Made by a program: the position numbers and the translations under genes. Shown here piece after piece: positions 5,695-6,178 of a DNA stretch of 6,178 bases. Origin of the DNA: an uncultured bacterium (GTDB taxonomy: Bacteria > Planctomycetota > UBA1135 > UBA2386); contig CALKYL010000411.1 in NCBI GenBank assembly GCA_938003515.1, positions 1 through 6,178 of the forward strand, in the 5' to 3' direction. A model generated the notes under the pieces. It was not told where the DNA came from. It saw only the letters and a list, made by a program, of their open reading frames with translations, and did not search any database. The stretch's first letter is position 1, and every line of letters starts with the position of its first letter.

Positions 5695-6178
5695 GGTCGG
5701 CGCTGATACGGGGGATGGCGCCGTTCGTCCCGCGGGAGCGGCCACGCGATCGTGCCGGCGCGGGCGGCCGCCTCGAGGTCGGCGAGCGTGTCGACGTCGC
5801 CGAGCTGCGGCCCGAGCCGGGTCGTCAGGCCGTGCTCCTGCAGCGCCGCGCGCACGGCCCGCAGCGTGTCGGCCGACGACCACGGCAGCTCCGGTCGCGC
5901 CAGCACCGCGATGGCGCGCGGCGACGCGCTGCCGAAGCCCCAGAAGCCGCCGTCGGCCGCCGGACCGATCGCCGCGTCGCAGCCGGCGAGCGCGCCGGCG
6001 AGTTCGTGCAGGTGGTCCTGCGTGAGCGAAGCACAGTCGGTGCCGACGACGATCGCGGCCGGCGCGAGTCGTCGCCCCGCGTCGAGCGCCGCCGCGAGGC
6101 GGGCGCCGAGCGCACCCGGCGCCTGCTCGCAGCGAAGCAGCCCCTCGAGGCCCGTGCCGGCGAACGCCGCCGCATCGC
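5691..6178 (-). CDS. DUF2064 / TIGR04282-family transferase, C-terminal part
   Basis: The 161 visible residues are in frame to the right edge, so the start lies beyond 6178. The family core is clear: 'PGALGARLAAAL' (20-31), 'IVVGTDCASLT' (42-52), 'IGPAADGGFWGFG' (70-82), 'LPWSSADTL' (97-105) and 'LGDVDTLADL' (125-134). These are nucleotidyltransferase-like GT-A folds named 'rSAM/selenodomain-associated transferase 1' or 'TIGR04282 arsenosugar biosynthesis glycosyltransferase'. The asparagine/aspartate-rich N-terminus that would carry the nucleotide-binding loop is not visible. The usual proline after GTDC is alanine here (A49), probably a harmless substitution. The stop overlaps the DUF547 start as ATGA. 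The donor and acceptor are unknown. A relationship to MobA/CofC-like nucleotidyltransferases explains similarity outside the family and does not change the call. Confidence 0.88.
   Translation of the reverse strand, partial: DAAAFAGTGLEGLLRCEQAPGALGARLAAALDAGRRLAPAAIVVGTDCASLTQDHLHELAGALAGCDAAIGPAADGGFWGFGSASPRAIAVLARPELPWSSADTLRAVRAALQEHGLTTRLGPQLGDVDTLADLEAAARAGTIAWPLPRDERRHPPYQRRP

Noticed and set aside
5695..5883. Upstream extension of the DUF547 frame to a start at 5883
   Set aside because: It would bury the signal peptide inside the protein and overlap the DUF2064 coding region; ATG 5694 places the signal peptide at the N-terminus and gives an ATGA overlap.

Overview
The window is a very GC-rich (roughly 70% or more), densely packed bacterial segment with almost no intergenic DNA. 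It holds six protein-coding genes: two cut off by the window edges and four complete. The NTGA-type overlaps, a secreted DUF547 protein and a Coq4-family protein point to a high-GC Gram-negative bacterium. Myxococcota, Planctomycetota or a high-GC proteobacterium are all possible; I cannot place it further from sequence alone. I see no tRNA, rRNA, CRISPR array, insertion sequence or recognisable promoter.

Layout. Positions 1-573 (+) carry the last 190 codons of a large helicase-type protein ending in a DUF3320 module. Everything else is on the minus strand and reads leftwards from the right edge: a DUF2064/TIGR04282-type transferase (5691-6178, its 5' end lies outside), a secreted DUF547 protein (4888-5694), a DPM1-like family 2 glycosyltransferase (4139-4924), a 785-residue membrane flavoprotein/iron-sulfur fusion (1730-4087), a Coq4-family protein (946-1707) and a DUF962/Mpo1-like membrane protein (497-949). 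The last minus-strand gene runs 77 bp into the 3' end of the plus-strand gene, tail to tail.

The minus-strand genes form two tightly coupled blocks separated by 51 bp. The upstream block (DUF2064, DUF547, glycosyltransferase) resembles the accessory genes that often accompany radical-SAM/selenodomain (arsenosugar-type) loci. The downstream block (flavin/Fe-S fusion, Coq4-like, DUF962) consists of three redox- or lipid-associated proteins. This suggests an undescribed membrane electron-transfer and lipid or quinone oxidation pathway.

The most notable object is the fusion at 1730-4087. Its thioredoxin-reductase-like flavoprotein half appears circularly permuted: the segment with the second FAD-binding 'GD' motif, normally C-terminal, sits at the N-terminus. 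Where that segment would normally be, the protein instead continues into a NapH/NosR-like membrane polyferredoxin with two [4Fe-4S] motifs.
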